Source of the DNA: Craspedostauros australis
Lineage: Eukaryota > Bacillariophyta > Bacillariophyceae > Mastogloiales > Achnanthaceae
Direction of reading: 5' to 3'
NCBI GenBank assembly: GCA_026770025.1
Contig: JAMXDE010000005.1
Span: 2,108,001-2,172,000 of the forward strand
DNA length: 64,000 nucleotides
The notes beneath the pieces were generated by a model. That model was given only the letters and a program-made list of their open reading frames with translations. It was not told the origin of the DNA and did not search any database. Each line of letters starts with the position of its first letter. The first letter of the stretch is position 1. The position numbers were made by a program, and so were the translations under genes. Shown in pieces: positions 31,250-41,177 of this stretch.

Positions 31250-32752
31250 ATGGCAGGAGCAGCAGCCGAAATCCAGAATTACTTTCGTAATGTGCTACTG
31301 TTTCCGGATGATACGATTGGTGAAGCGATAAAGGAGCAGGGAATATCTTCATTTGATGACCTGCTTTCATTTGACGACAACGACATACAGGCGTTGTGTG
31401 AACGCATTCGAAAAGGCAGTGGTTACATCGCAAATCCAGCATACGTACCCTCAAAGCCAGTCTCTGGGACACCGGTAATGATCCGCAACCCAGGAGTGCC
31501 TCTTGGTTGGGTATATGAGATGAGATTGCGAAAGCTTCGCTACATTCGCTTTCACTACAGCCGCATTCAACGAACATTCACATCATCAGGTGCCACACTA
31601 TCCCGACTCGACACAGTTTGGAGCTTATTCAAAGACGAGAAACGAATCAAAGACAGTGATCCACTTCCAACACCCGAATTACTCACCAAGGTGGACTCAG
31701 TCAGAGAGACGTTGGAAGACATCCGCAATTATTTGGACAACACACTTGGGAGTCAAGACATTCCACTTGCATACGTTGTTCGACCAGATTCAGAGATGCC
31801 AGAGGACAGAATTCCCGCTGTCAGAACATCATTTGGAGAGCCAACTATGTTGGACGAACTGATTGATCGTGCATCTCATTCCAGTTCCAGTTCCATTTAC
31901 AAAGCAGACAAAGCAGCAGTTTGGCAAGTCGTTCGAGCTGCAACACACGGTGGTCCTGCGTGGAATTGGGTACAGGGATTCGAGAGATCGAAAGACGGAC
32001 GAGCAGCTCATCAGGCGCTTGAGCAACACTATCGTGGAGACTCTTTTCAAGCACGCACGAAAGCATCGGCTGACAAAACGATCGCAGAAACATACTTCGA
32101 CGGAAGAGCACGAAACTTTACGTTTGAGATGTACGCACAGCGATTGAATGCAGCCTTTGAAGATCTTGCGCAGGGAGGTGAACCACAGATGGAAGAAGCA
32201 AAAGTCAGACGTCTTATGCGAGGAATCAGAGACCAACGTCTGTTCCCAGCATGCGAAGTCGTACGAGCAACGAAAACGTACAAGACCAGCTTTCATCGAA
32301 CGGTGAACTATCTCGCAGAGTCTCTTGATCAGCGCACTGACACAACGACAAGTCGACGTATTGCAGGGATGCAAGGCAATAACAGGAAGAACCGAGGCCG
32401 CTCAGGTGGCGGTGGAGGTCAAGGCCGGGGTGGCAGGAGCGGACGTGGTAAAGGCGGCGACAAAGGCAAACCACAATACAATGCCAACATGAACGTGACC
32501 GACAGATATTACGACCGTGAAGAATGGGCAGTCATGTCTGCCGCACAGCGTGCACGTGCCATTGCACTTCGACAAGAACGAGATGCGAGAAGAGGAGTTG
32601 CATCACTTGATACGCAAGGACAGAGCAAACGTCAGCGAACAGATGGTCAGGACGCGACGACTCCTGTTGCCTCGGGAAGTGCCTCTGCCGACCAGCGCAA
32701 GAGCGGCATCGGGGCTTTCATGACACGTCGCAATCAACAAGGCCAATCCTGA
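31250..32752 (+). CDS. gag: Retrotransposon gag
   Basis: 500 residues. It is a helical capsid-like region followed by a Gly/Arg-rich basic tail (GRSGGGGGQGRGGRSGRGKG) that should bind RNA. No CCHC zinc knuckle is seen. It is assigned by position, composition and the adjacent pol. Confidence 0.8.
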   Translation: MAGAAAEIQNYFRNVLLFPDDTIGEAIKEQGISSFDDLLSFDDNDIQALCERIRKGSGYIANPAYVPSKPVSGTPVMIRNPGVPLGWVYEMRLRKLRYIRFHYSRIQRTFTSSGATLSRLDTVWSLFKDEKRIKDSDPLPTPELLTKVDSVRETLEDIRNYLDNTLGSQDIPLAYVVRPDSEMPEDRIPAVRTSFGEPTMLDELIDRASHSSSSSIYKADKAAVWQVVRAATHGGPAWNWVQGFERSKDGRAAHQALEQHYRGDSFQARTKASADKTIAETYFDGRARNFTFEMYAQRLNAAFEDLAQGGEPQMEEAKVRRLMRGIRDQRLFPACEVVRATKTYKTSFHRTVNYLAESLDQRTDTTTSRRIAGMQGNNRKNRGRSGGGGGQGRGGRSGRGKGGDKGKPQYNANMNVTDRYYDREEWAVMSAAQRARAIALRQERDARRGVASLDTQGQSKRQRTDGQDATTPVASGSASADQRKSGIGAFMTRRNQQGQS

Positions 32753-32758
32753 CATGAG

Positions 32759-35700
32759 GTGGGAGGGCGACGCCATGCAACGGCGATCAGTCAATCCCTT
32801 CCATCCGAGACACCGAGAGCCGAATTAGACTCACACGCTGACACTTGTGCTTTTGGTCCTACTGCATATATTGTACATCGAACTACACAGACCGTCACAA
32901 CATCGCCATTCTTGGACACATTGGGGGACGTCACCAACGTACCAATTGTCACAGCAGCGATTGCGTATGACGATCCTGTTTCGTACACCACTTACATCCT
33001 CTTCTTTCCTCAATCACTATATTTTGAAACCCTTCCTCATCCGCTATTGTGTCCACATCAAATGCGCATGGCGGGTATTATCGTCAATGAGACACCTTTG
33101 GTCATGCTACCAGAGGAGAATCGTCATTCATACTCACATTCTATTCTTTCTTCACATCATGATTTGCATATCCCACTTCAGCTGAACGGAACGGTATCCT
33201 ATTTTCATATTCGACAACCAACGCGAGACGAGATACAGTCCGACAGAGATTGCGTCCATGTATACATGACATCAGATGCATATTGGGATCCATCACAGCT
33301 GTCGTCAGGGGACGATGAAGCAGCGATACGCGCGAAGCTTCAAGCAGATCAACAAATGCATATTGAATCACCGATCAAATACGAGCATGATAATCGAACA
33401 ATACATCACACGCGTACCTCGAATCGAAAGGGGACGATAACGCCAGAGCAGCTGGCAGCGAGATGGCGAATCGGAATCGAAGCAGCAAGACGAACACTTG
33501 ATGTGACAACGCAACTGGCAGTCCGTGACTTCACTACAACGACAGGAACACGTCGACTCAATCCTTATGCGATGCAGCTCCGATACCGACGCCTCAACAC
33601 ACAAATGTACACCGACACGATGTTCGCGAAGACAAAGTCCATACGTGGGAACATCTGTGCAATGATTTATTGTACACCATTTCATTGGGTCAGAGTGTAC
33701 CCAATGGCGGCAAGGCGAGAGGCCGCGCAGACACTCGACGAGCTATTCAGAGACTATGGCATCCCACACACAATGATACCAGACAACGCAAAAGAGCTAG
33801 TTGAGGGCAACTTCAAGAGCAAACTTCTCAAAGCTCAAGTCTCAATCCGTCCCGTGGAGGCGTATATTCACAACCAGAACAAAGCGGAGGCAACGATCAG
33901 AGAACTTCGACGTCAATATCGGCGACTCATGACATCGACGAACACACCTGCATACCTGTGGGATTATTGTTTTGAGTACTGTGCAGAGATTCGAAGCAAC
34001 ACAGCACTTCAGATATATGATCTACATGGCCAGACACCAACTACAATCCTGACTGGCGACACTACCGATATCTCACACATTTCAGAATTCGGGTGGTTCG
34101 ACTTTGTGTGGTACATGAATCTCCAGGGAGCAAACATGAACACAAAACATCTTGGTCGCTACCTCGGTCCGTCGAAGGCCGTGGGTGAAGCGATGTGCTC
34201 GTACATTCTCACATCTTCTGGCGCTGTTGTTTCTAAATCCTCTGTCATTCCTTTATCCGATGTCGACCTCAACAGTGAAGCAGTCAAACAGCAACAATCC
34301 GACTTCATGTCCAATCTACGAAATAAATGGAAAGATCGAATGGAAGGCATCAAGCCAGGGGACGACGGAGACGACGTCGACGACACAGCCGAAGACATTG
34401 CATTCCTGGAACAGACCACATCATTGGAACCTTTGATAGAGCCATCTGACGCCGACGAAGACGCATACGATCGATACCTGTCCGCTCGAGTCAAGTTGCC
34501 TGCGGGTGATGACATCCAATTTGGTACTGTGAAGCGCCGAAAGCGCGATGCGAGCGGGAAGCTGATTGGTTACTCACATTCAAATCCACTTCTTGACACG
34601 TCCATGTATGAGGTTGAATTTGTCGACGGGCACAGCGAAGTGTTCAATGCGAATCAGATCGCGGAAAATATCTACGCCCGAACAGATGACGACGGATACA
34701 CAACACTCTTGATGGAGGACATCATCGACCATAAGCGACTCCCAACCGCAGCAACCGCTGATGACAAGACGACCACGAAGACGACCAAGGGATGGAAGCT
34801 GTGTGTGTTATGGAAAGACGGATCTACATCATGGATTCATTTACGAGATGCCAAGGAGGCTGATCCTGTGAAGACAGCCGAATACGCAACCAACAACCAA
34901 CTCACCAATGAGCCTGCCTTTCGATGGTGGGTTCCATACACAATGAAGCGGCGCAACCGCATCCTGATGGCTAACCGCAAACGATACTTCCGACGCAACG
35001 AGAAATATGGTCTCGAACTACCAAAGAGCGTCGAACGAGCTCTTGCTATCGACGAGGAGACAGGAACCGACTTCTGGCGCAAAGCATTAGAGAAGGAGAT
35101 GAAGAACGTTCGACCAGCATTCGACATCAAGACCGAAGACACGAAGCCACCAGTCGGATACACCTACATTGCATGTCACATGATCTTCGATATCAAAGTC
35201 GACCTCACACGAAAGGCGCGACTTGTGGCAGGTGGTCACATGACTGAAGCACCATCCAGCATAACATATGCCAGTGTGGTGACACGCGAGAGTGTTCGAA
35301 TCGCATTCCTCTTGGCAGCGCTGAACGACCTCGATGTGCTTGCGGCAGATGTGATGAACGCATACCTCAACGCGCCATGCCGCGAACGCGTCTACACAAC
35401 ATGTGGACCTGAGTTCGGGGCAGACGCAGGAAAGGTAGCGATAATCTGTCGCGCACTCTACGGGCTCAAATCAAGCGGCGCTGCCTGGAGGGCGCACCTT
35501 GCAGAGACACTGCAGAACTCACTCGGATTCACCTCGTGTCGTGCAGACAGCGATGTTTGGATAAAGCCAGCAGTTACGAGCGATGGGTCTGAATATTACG
35601 AGTACATCCTCGTGTACACTGATGACATTCTGGCGATCTCCAAAGATCCCAGCGCGATACTCTCACACATTGGTTCTTACTTCTTTCTTAAACCCGCCTC

Positions 35701-36694
35701 AATCGGTCCACCAACAACATACCTCGGCTCTACAATCGCTCCATTCCATCTCACAGCAGAACCGGAGCGGCCAAAGTGGAGCATGGGATCCCAGCGATAC
35801 GTCCGAGAGGTCACGAAGATGGCACAGAAATGGCTTGAGGCCCGTGGCGGTAAATTCCGTACCAGCGCGAAAAGCGTGATACCAAACGGATACCGTCCAG
35901 AGCTTGACGCCACTGCCCTTTGCGATCCAGAGGAGATGAACTATTATCAACAGCTGATTGGGATCCTGAGGTGGATCGTCGAGTTGGGGCGGATCGACAT
36001 ATGCTGCGAAACAAGCATGATGTCTTCATACTGTGCTGCCCCCAGAACAGGGCATTTGCGTGTGCTTTTCCATATGTTTGCCTATCTCAACTCACATGAC
36101 CGATCACGTTTGGTGTTTGACGATGCATACGTCAAGAAGAACACCATTCCAACACCAGATTGGGCATCCTTCTACCCCGACGCACGCGAATTGATACCAC
36201 ATGACATGCCCAAACCAAGAGGCAGAGAAGTCCAGATGACGTGTTTTGTTGATGCCGATCATGCAGGAGATCAATATACACGACGATCTCGAACAGGTGT
36301 TTTACTTTTCTTGAATTCCTCACCCATCTTATGGTACAGCAAGAAGCAGAATGGAATCGAGACATCGACATTTGGTTCAGAATTCACCGCGCTCAAGGTC
36401 GCCATGGAGATTGTGATTGGCATGAGATACAAGCTTCGAATGATGGGTGTGCCTTTGGAGGGACCGGCTGATATCCGAGTTGACAACCAGAGTGTCGTCT
36501 ACAACGCATCCGCACCCGAATCACAGCTGAGAAAGAAAGCCAACGCAATTGCATATCACTTTGTCCGAGAGAATGTGGCGGCAGGAGTGGCAGTCATCCA
36601 ATATGAACCATCGGAGACCAACCTGGCTGACATGTTGACCAAGCCACAATCAGGTCCAAGACGACGAGAGCAATCACAACACATTCTATTTTAA
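32759..36694 (+). CDS. pol: Retrotransposon pol (protease, integrase, RT, RNase H)
   Basis: About 1,311 residues. The parts in order are an aspartic-protease site (AELDSHADTC, near the N-terminus); an integrase core (IPDNAKELVEG, then HNQNKAEATIREL, at about 280-400); a reverse transcriptase at about 790-1010 (VGYTYIACHMIFDIK, LAADVMNAYLNAP, YGLKSSGAAW, LVYTDDILAIS); and an RNase H at about 1160-1290 (CFVDADHAGD, TFGSEFTALK, VDNQSVVYNA). It lies in the same frame as gag and almost abuts it, so expression by read-through or re-initiation is plausible, as in other copia elements. Confidence 0.92.
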   Translation: MGGRRHATAISQSLPSETPRAELDSHADTCAFGPTAYIVHRTTQTVTTSPFLDTLGDVTNVPIVTAAIAYDDPVSYTTYILFFPQSLYFETLPHPLLCPHQMRMAGIIVNETPLVMLPEENRHSYSHSILSSHHDLHIPLQLNGTVSYFHIRQPTRDEIQSDRDCVHVYMTSDAYWDPSQLSSGDDEAAIRAKLQADQQMHIESPIKYEHDNRTIHHTRTSNRKGTITPEQLAARWRIGIEAARRTLDVTTQLAVRDFTTTTGTRRLNPYAMQLRYRRLNTQMYTDTMFAKTKSIRGNICAMIYCTPFHWVRVYPMAARREAAQTLDELFRDYGIPHTMIPDNAKELVEGNFKSKLLKAQVSIRPVEAYIHNQNKAEATIRELRRQYRRLMTSTNTPAYLWDYCFEYCAEIRSNTALQIYDLHGQTPTTILTGDTTDISHISEFGWFDFVWYMNLQGANMNTKHLGRYLGPSKAVGEAMCSYILTSSGAVVSKSSVIPLSDVDLNSEAVKQQQSDFMSNLRNKWKDRMEGIKPGDDGDDVDDTAEDIAFLEQTTSLEPLIEPSDADEDAYDRYLSARVKLPAGDDIQFGTVKRRKRDASGKLIGYSHSNPLLDTSMYEVEFVDGHSEVFNANQIAENIYARTDDDGYTTLLMEDIIDHKRLPTAATADDKTTTKTTKGWKLCVLWKDGSTSWIHLRDAKEADPVKTAEYATNNQLTNEPAFRWWVPYTMKRRNRILMANRKRYFRRNEKYGLELPKSVERALAIDEETGTDFWRKALEKEMKNVRPAFDIKTEDTKPPVGYTYIACHMIFDIKVDLTRKARLVAGGHMTEAPSSITYASVVTRESVRIAFLLAALNDLDVLAADVMNAYLNAPCRERVYTTCGPEFGADAGKVAIICRALYGLKSSGAAWRAHLAETLQNSLGFTSCRADSDVWIKPAVTSDGSEYYEYILVYTDDILAISKDPSAILSHIGSYFFLKPASIGPPTTYLGSTIAPFHLTAEPERPKWSMGSQRYVREVTKMAQKWLEARGGKFRTSAKSVIPNGYRPELDATALCDPEEMNYYQQLIGILRWIVELGRIDICCETSMMSSYCAAPRTGHLRVLFHMFAYLNSHDRSRLVFDDAYVKKNTIPTPDWASFYPDARELIPHDMPKPRGREVQMTCFVDADHAGDQYTRRSRTGVLLFLNSSPILWYSKKQNGIETSTFGSEFTALKVAMEIVIGMRYKLRMMGVPLEGPADIRVDNQSVVYNASAPESQLRKKANAIAYHFVRENVAAGVAVIQYEPSETNLADMLTKPQSGPRRREQSQHILF

Positions 36695-36888
36695 GTTTGT
36701 GAGACTGCGCGACAGTACCCATCGGATGGTCGGCTGGGGAGTAACTCCCTGGTGGATGGGATGAGCGCCCTGTGGTGTCCATTCATGAGGACATACAGCA
36801 GGTACATACCGTACGAATGAATGCATGAGAGCACCGAAGAGATTGAGACGATCTGACGAGCAGCAGAGCCACCGCATATCGAGGGGAC

Positions 36889-37057
36889 CAAGCAGATACG
36901 GACGTTATTACCGGTTATTTGAGCGTTAGACTGGGCACTTGCAGCTGAATCGTACGCAGCAGGGTAGAGACCACGTGAGAGGTAAATGGCTCGTGCCTTG
37001 AGCTCATAATCCGTTGTTTACTTCCAATTCCATGCCTTTTCCCAGTAGGAGAGTTTG
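36889..37057 (+). repeat. 3' LTR
   Basis: 169 bp, followed by the TTTG target duplication and then by NTPase spacer sequence (GATCCACGATGCAC...) that is uninterrupted at 38842. Confidence 0.9.
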
Positions 37058-37675
37058 TTTGGATCCACGATGCACTCTCTTGACATCGCAACGGGACTGG
37101 ACTTGAGTATTCAGATTACTCCGACTTGTTTGTATCATTGTGTGAAAGAGAGGAAAGAGGGAATCTGGAATTCTGATCTGGCATGCTCGTAGGTAACAAT
37201 CCGTGGCGCGCAACTGGCCAGCCCACCACCAATGCAACAAGCAACAACAACAAAGTTGGCGATAGAGTCTGCGAACGGCCGACGAGCAGACGCGAAAGAA
37301 GAGTCTATAAATTAAATATAGAGATGCCATCTCACGAGTGCTTGTTCATCCTCTCGCTTCTATTGTAGAAATACCAAACACTTGTGATCGTTAATGTTGA
37401 GTATAGTATCTAACGAAGTTATTCGTTTCACATGGCAACAACATTTCATGATTATGCTCATTCGAACTCAGTTTCTCTGCCGCAGCACAAAGTACCGCAC
37501 GAAGCACCGCAAGAGGATGCTGGTCAGGATTGTTTGGATTCTTCGAGTGAAGCATTCTGCAGCGATTCCCTCTGAGTCTCTCGCACCATCGATTCGGAGA
37601 TTTCCAGGCATGGCCGGATCCTTGACCTTGTGCTTGGAAAAGGGTACCCAAGAGTACAGAGAAGGTTGAAATACT

Positions 37676-38464
37676 CTAGTCTGACAACGTATCCGACGAC
37701 GTCTTGTCCAACTTCTGCCAGCTTGGTGTGAAACAATCATAATATGAAGGAAGGGATCCGACAGACCTTCCGTATTGCCCTGTGCCAACCACAGAGAAGA
37801 CGACATTAATCTTTCGCTCTGTCTTGCAATTCCCTCCCAGCTTGCCATCACATCCGCTCGCGATGTACCATCCCATCTTGTCGCCTATGTCCAGTGGCTC
37901 GCGTACGATTCCCGTTATCAGATTTGGGCAATCGTGTGCGTCGTCAATACAGAACACGATTCGAACACGCTCGAGTCTTGCTTGATGGTCACCACTTGCT
38001 TTGGGCTCCCTGCATTCATTCATCGTCCTGATGATGATGCGGAGGGCTGTTGGATTTTCTTTGATGGCTTCATCCAAAAGAGCCTTGAGCTTCTCTATAC
38101 ATGCCTGTTCTCGTTCCCACCCTACAATCTCGGGAGGTATGTCCTTGTCTGCGGTAGTGACGATGCTGAGGATGCCACCTCGCAAGCTCGCACTCGCAGC
38201 GAGCTCAGTGGTCCTGCCGCTACCGTTTCCTGTTGTGTAGACGAAGACATAATGTTCTATGTCATGCAAATTCGGTCTGCAGAGGACGACTTCGTGCGGC
38301 TGTCGACCTTCAATTCCGTCGTGATGAAACTTCGGATTGCCCATGAAGAACGACGGACAGCGATAGTCGCGGTCATGCGTGACCGTGTTTACGTGTGAAA
38401 TCTTAGAGATTTTGAGTCGATTTAGGATCAACTCATCACGTGTCCTTGCCTCATCCCTTGTCAT
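37676..38464 (-). CDS. P-loop NTPase-like protein, copy D (N-terminally truncated)
   Basis: 262 residues from ATG 38464 (MTRDEARTRDE...). It covers the NTPase-like half of copy A only: TGNGSGRTTEL, VRIVFCIDDAH, VVFSVVGTGQYG, ending SSDTLSD. Upstream of the codons for 'HINADNVW' it changes at about 38508 to the family's 5' flank, the same junction as in copies B and E. In this copy the upstream flank is not in frame with the core, so the internal ATG is the only reasonable start. A product would lack any presequence. Confidence 0.55.
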   Translation of the reverse strand: MTRDEARTRDELILNRLKISKISHVNTVTHDRDYRCPSFFMGNPKFHHDGIEGRQPHEVVLCRPNLHDIEHYVFVYTTGNGSGRTTELAASASLRGGILSIVTTADKDIPPEIVGWEREQACIEKLKALLDEAIKENPTALRIIIRTMNECREPKASGDHQARLERVRIVFCIDDAHDCPNLITGIVREPLDIGDKMGWYIASGCDGKLGGNCKTERKINVVFSVVGTGQYGRSVGSLPSYYDCFTPSWQKLDKTSSDTLSD

Positions 38465-39455
38465 GTTTAGGTCCTTGATGTACCGCCAGACGTTGTCTGC
38501 GTTGATGTGATGTTTGCGATCGTGTTGGTGTTCGTGGTTGATTGGTTGGTTTGTTGGTTGGACACAGGATTATGACAGGATCAATGGATGAGCCCATTGC
38601 TGAATCGGTGGATGCAGATGCTCATGATCATACTCGTACATTCTCGCGGTCACACTCGTGGGTTGTTGACATGATGGAAACAGAGCAACACTCGAAAGAT
38701 GAAACGATGGCCATCAACCATTCTCAGGTTTTGCTTTGCCCTCTCTTCGATGTTGGCGAAGTCTCAGGTTTTGTTGGGTATTTGAGTGCGTTTCTGCGTG
38801 TGTCAAGAATGAGAATCCGCGTTCGGGTTTTAGTGTTTTTGGATCCACGATGCACTCTCTTGACATCGAAACGGGACTGGACTTGAGTATTCAGATTACT
38901 CCGACTTGTTTGTATCATTGTGTGAAAGAGAGGAAAGAGGGAATCTGGAATTCTGATCTGGCATGCTCGTAGGTAACAATCCGTGGCGCGCAACTGGCCA
39001 GCCCACCACCAATGCAACAAGCAACAACAACAAAGTTGGCGATAGAGTCTGCGAACGGCCGACGAGCAGACGCGAAAGAAGAGTCTATAAATTAAATATA
39101 GAGATGCCATCTCACGAGTGCTTGTTCATCCTCTCGCTTCTATTGTAGAAATACCAAACACTTGTGATCGTTAATGTTGAGTATAGTATCTAACGAAGTT
39201 ATTCGTTTCACATGGCAACAACATTTCATGATTATGCTCATTCGAACTCAGTTTCTCTGCCGCAGCACAAAGTACCGCACGAAGCACCGCAAGAGGATGC
39301 TGGTCAGGATTGTTTGGATTCTTCGAGTGAAGCATTCTGCAGCGATTCCCTCTGAGTCTCTCGCACCATCGATTCGGAGATTTCCAGGCATGGCCGGATC
39401 CTTGACCTTGTGCTTGGAAAAGGGTACCCAAGAGTACAGAGAAGGTTGAAATACT

Positions 39456-40385
39456 CTAGTCTGACAACGTATCCGACGACGTCTTGTCCAACTTCTGCCA
39501 GCTTGGTGTGAAACAATCATAATATGAAGGAAGGGATCCGACAGACCTTCCGTATTGCCCTGTGCCAACCACAGAGAAGACGACAGTAATCTTTCGCTCT
39601 GTCTTGCAATTCCCTCCCAGCTTGCCATCACATCCGCTCGCGATGTACCATCCCATCTTGTCGCCTATGTCCAGTGGCTCGCGTACGATTCCCGTTATCA
39701 GATTTGGGCAATCGTGTGCGTCGTCAATACAGAACACGATTCGAACACGCTCGAGTCTTGCTTGATGGTCACCACTTGCTTTGGGCTCCCTGCAATCATT
39801 CATCGCGTTGATGATGACGCGGAGGGCTGTTGGATTTTCTTTGATGGCTTCATCCAAAAGAGCCTTGAGCTTCTCTATACATGCCTGTTCTCGTTCCCAC
39901 CCTACAATCTCGGGAGGTATGTCCTTGTCTGCGGTAGTGACGATGCTGAGGATGCCACCTCGCAAGGTCGCACTCGCAGCAAGCTCAGTGGTCCTGCCGC
40001 TACCGTTTCCTGTTGTGTAGACGAAGACATAATGTTCTATGTCATGCAAATTCGGTCTGCAGAGGACGACTTCGTGCGGCTGTCGACCTTCAATTCCGTC
40101 GTGATGAAACTTCGGATTGCCCATGAAGAACGACGGACAGCGATAGTCGCGGTCATGCGTGACCGTGTTTACGTGTGAAATCTTAGAGATTTTGAGTCGA
40201 TTTAGGATCAACTCATCACGTGTCCTTGCCTCATCCCTTGTCATGTTTAGGTCCTTGATGTACCGCCAGACGTTGTCTGCGTTGATGTGATGTTTGCGAT
40301 CGTGTTGATGTTCGTGGTTGATTGGTTGATTGGTTGGTTTGTTGGTTGGACACAGGATTATGACAGGATCAATGGATGAGCCCAT
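39456..40385 (-). CDS. P-loop NTPase-like protein, copy E (truncated, with new N-terminus)
   Basis: 309 residues from ATG 40385. The C-terminal 262 residues are almost identical to copy D. Here the former upstream flank is in frame across the junction (about 40290) and supplies a new polar leader (MGSSIDPVIILCPTNKP...HDRKH) ahead of HINADNVWRYIKDL. The presequence of copies A and C is therefore replaced by translated former 5' flank. Core motifs are intact. Whether the ATG at 40385 or the one at 40244 is used cannot be told from sequence. Confidence 0.55.
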   Translation of the reverse strand: MGSSIDPVIILCPTNKPTNQPINHEHQHDRKHHINADNVWRYIKDLNMTRDEARTRDELILNRLKISKISHVNTVTHDRDYRCPSFFMGNPKFHHDGIEGRQPHEVVLCRPNLHDIEHYVFVYTTGNGSGRTTELAASATLRGGILSIVTTADKDIPPEIVGWEREQACIEKLKALLDEAIKENPTALRVIINAMNDCREPKASGDHQARLERVRIVFCIDDAHDCPNLITGIVREPLDIGDKMGWYIASGCDGKLGGNCKTERKITVVFSVVGTGQYGRSVGSLPSYYDCFTPSWQKLDKTSSDTLSD

Positions 40386-40740
40386 TGCTGAATCGGTGGA
40401 TGCAGATGCTCATGATCATACTCGTACATTCTCGCGGTCACACTCGTGGGTTGTTGACATGATGGAAACAGAGCAACACTCGAAAGATGAAACGATGGCC
40501 ATCAACCATTCTCAGGTTTTGCTTTGGCCTTTGCTTTGGTGTTGGCGAAGTTTCAGGATTTGTCGGGTGTTCGTTTGTGTGTGTTTGCGTTTCTGTGTGT
40601 GTTGGAAGAATGAGAATCCGCGTTGGGGTTTTGATGTTCTTGGATCAGGTTTGAGTCTTTGGATTAGTTCGACTTGTTCGAATCAAAGTTTGAAGAGAAG
40701 AAGGGAATCTGGAATTCTGATCCGGCATGCTCGTACAAAT

Positions 40741-41177
40741 TACATCAATGAGCGGCACAACGATTCCACCAATGTTGGGAGTCGAAACGGATGACATTGA
40801 TGCCGTCATAGAATGTTCATTAAGCTAGATAACGCCACCAACACAGGCAAAGTTCCCCGCAGCACAACCTACAAGTACCTCGCACGTACAGAAGCACAGC
40901 AACCCGTGTCTCTCCATACCACTCGTGCTCGTGTGCGCTGGTGTGTGTTCCTGTTTGCCACTCTGTTGGTACCTTGTGGTCCTCGCAACATCTTCCATTG
41001 TGTCTTATTCAAAATACTCTTTGTTCTTCTGTTTGAGTGTTCAACCATGCCTTGTCCATCCAGGCGTCAACCACATCCGCACTACTACGACCAGTTCACA
41101 AACATATCCACGTATTTAGACTCTGCTCTTGTGCCATACTAGGGCGATTACGAATACGATGACATTTACGTCGACAT
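40741..41177. other. Intergenic region
   Basis: 437 bp between the end of the NTPase repeat similarity and the stop codon of NUP98-96. A plus-strand frame of 109 codons (40813-41142) has no recognisable domain. It should contain the NUP98-96 3' UTR. Confidence 0.35.

Larger units (their letters stand above)
30500..37057 (+). mobile_element. Ty1/copia LTR retrotransposon, apparently whole
   Basis: A 6,558-bp element with two 169-bp LTRs (30500-30668 and 36889-37057) that differ at 3 positions (about 2%), implying a recent insertion. The LTRs begin CAAGCAG and end AGTTTG (CAA...TTG inverted ends). A 4-bp target duplication TTTG flanks it (30496-30499, 37058-37061), and a purine tract (GAGGGGA) precedes the 3' LTR. 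One gag and one pol frame are open, with domain order protease-integrase-RT-RNase H, which defines Ty1/copia. It resembles the copia-like (CoDi) elements of diatoms, but the lineage cannot be fixed by eye. It sits in the spacer between NTPase units C and D. I see no breaks. Confidence 0.92.
37058..40740. repeat. Tandem NTPase units D and E (1,780-bp period)
   Basis: The block GATCCACGATGCACTCTC occurs at 37062 and 38842, a period of 1,780 bp. Units D and E differ only at scattered positions across the spacer and coding part, indicating a very recent tandem duplication. Family similarity ends at about 40740. Confidence 0.85.
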
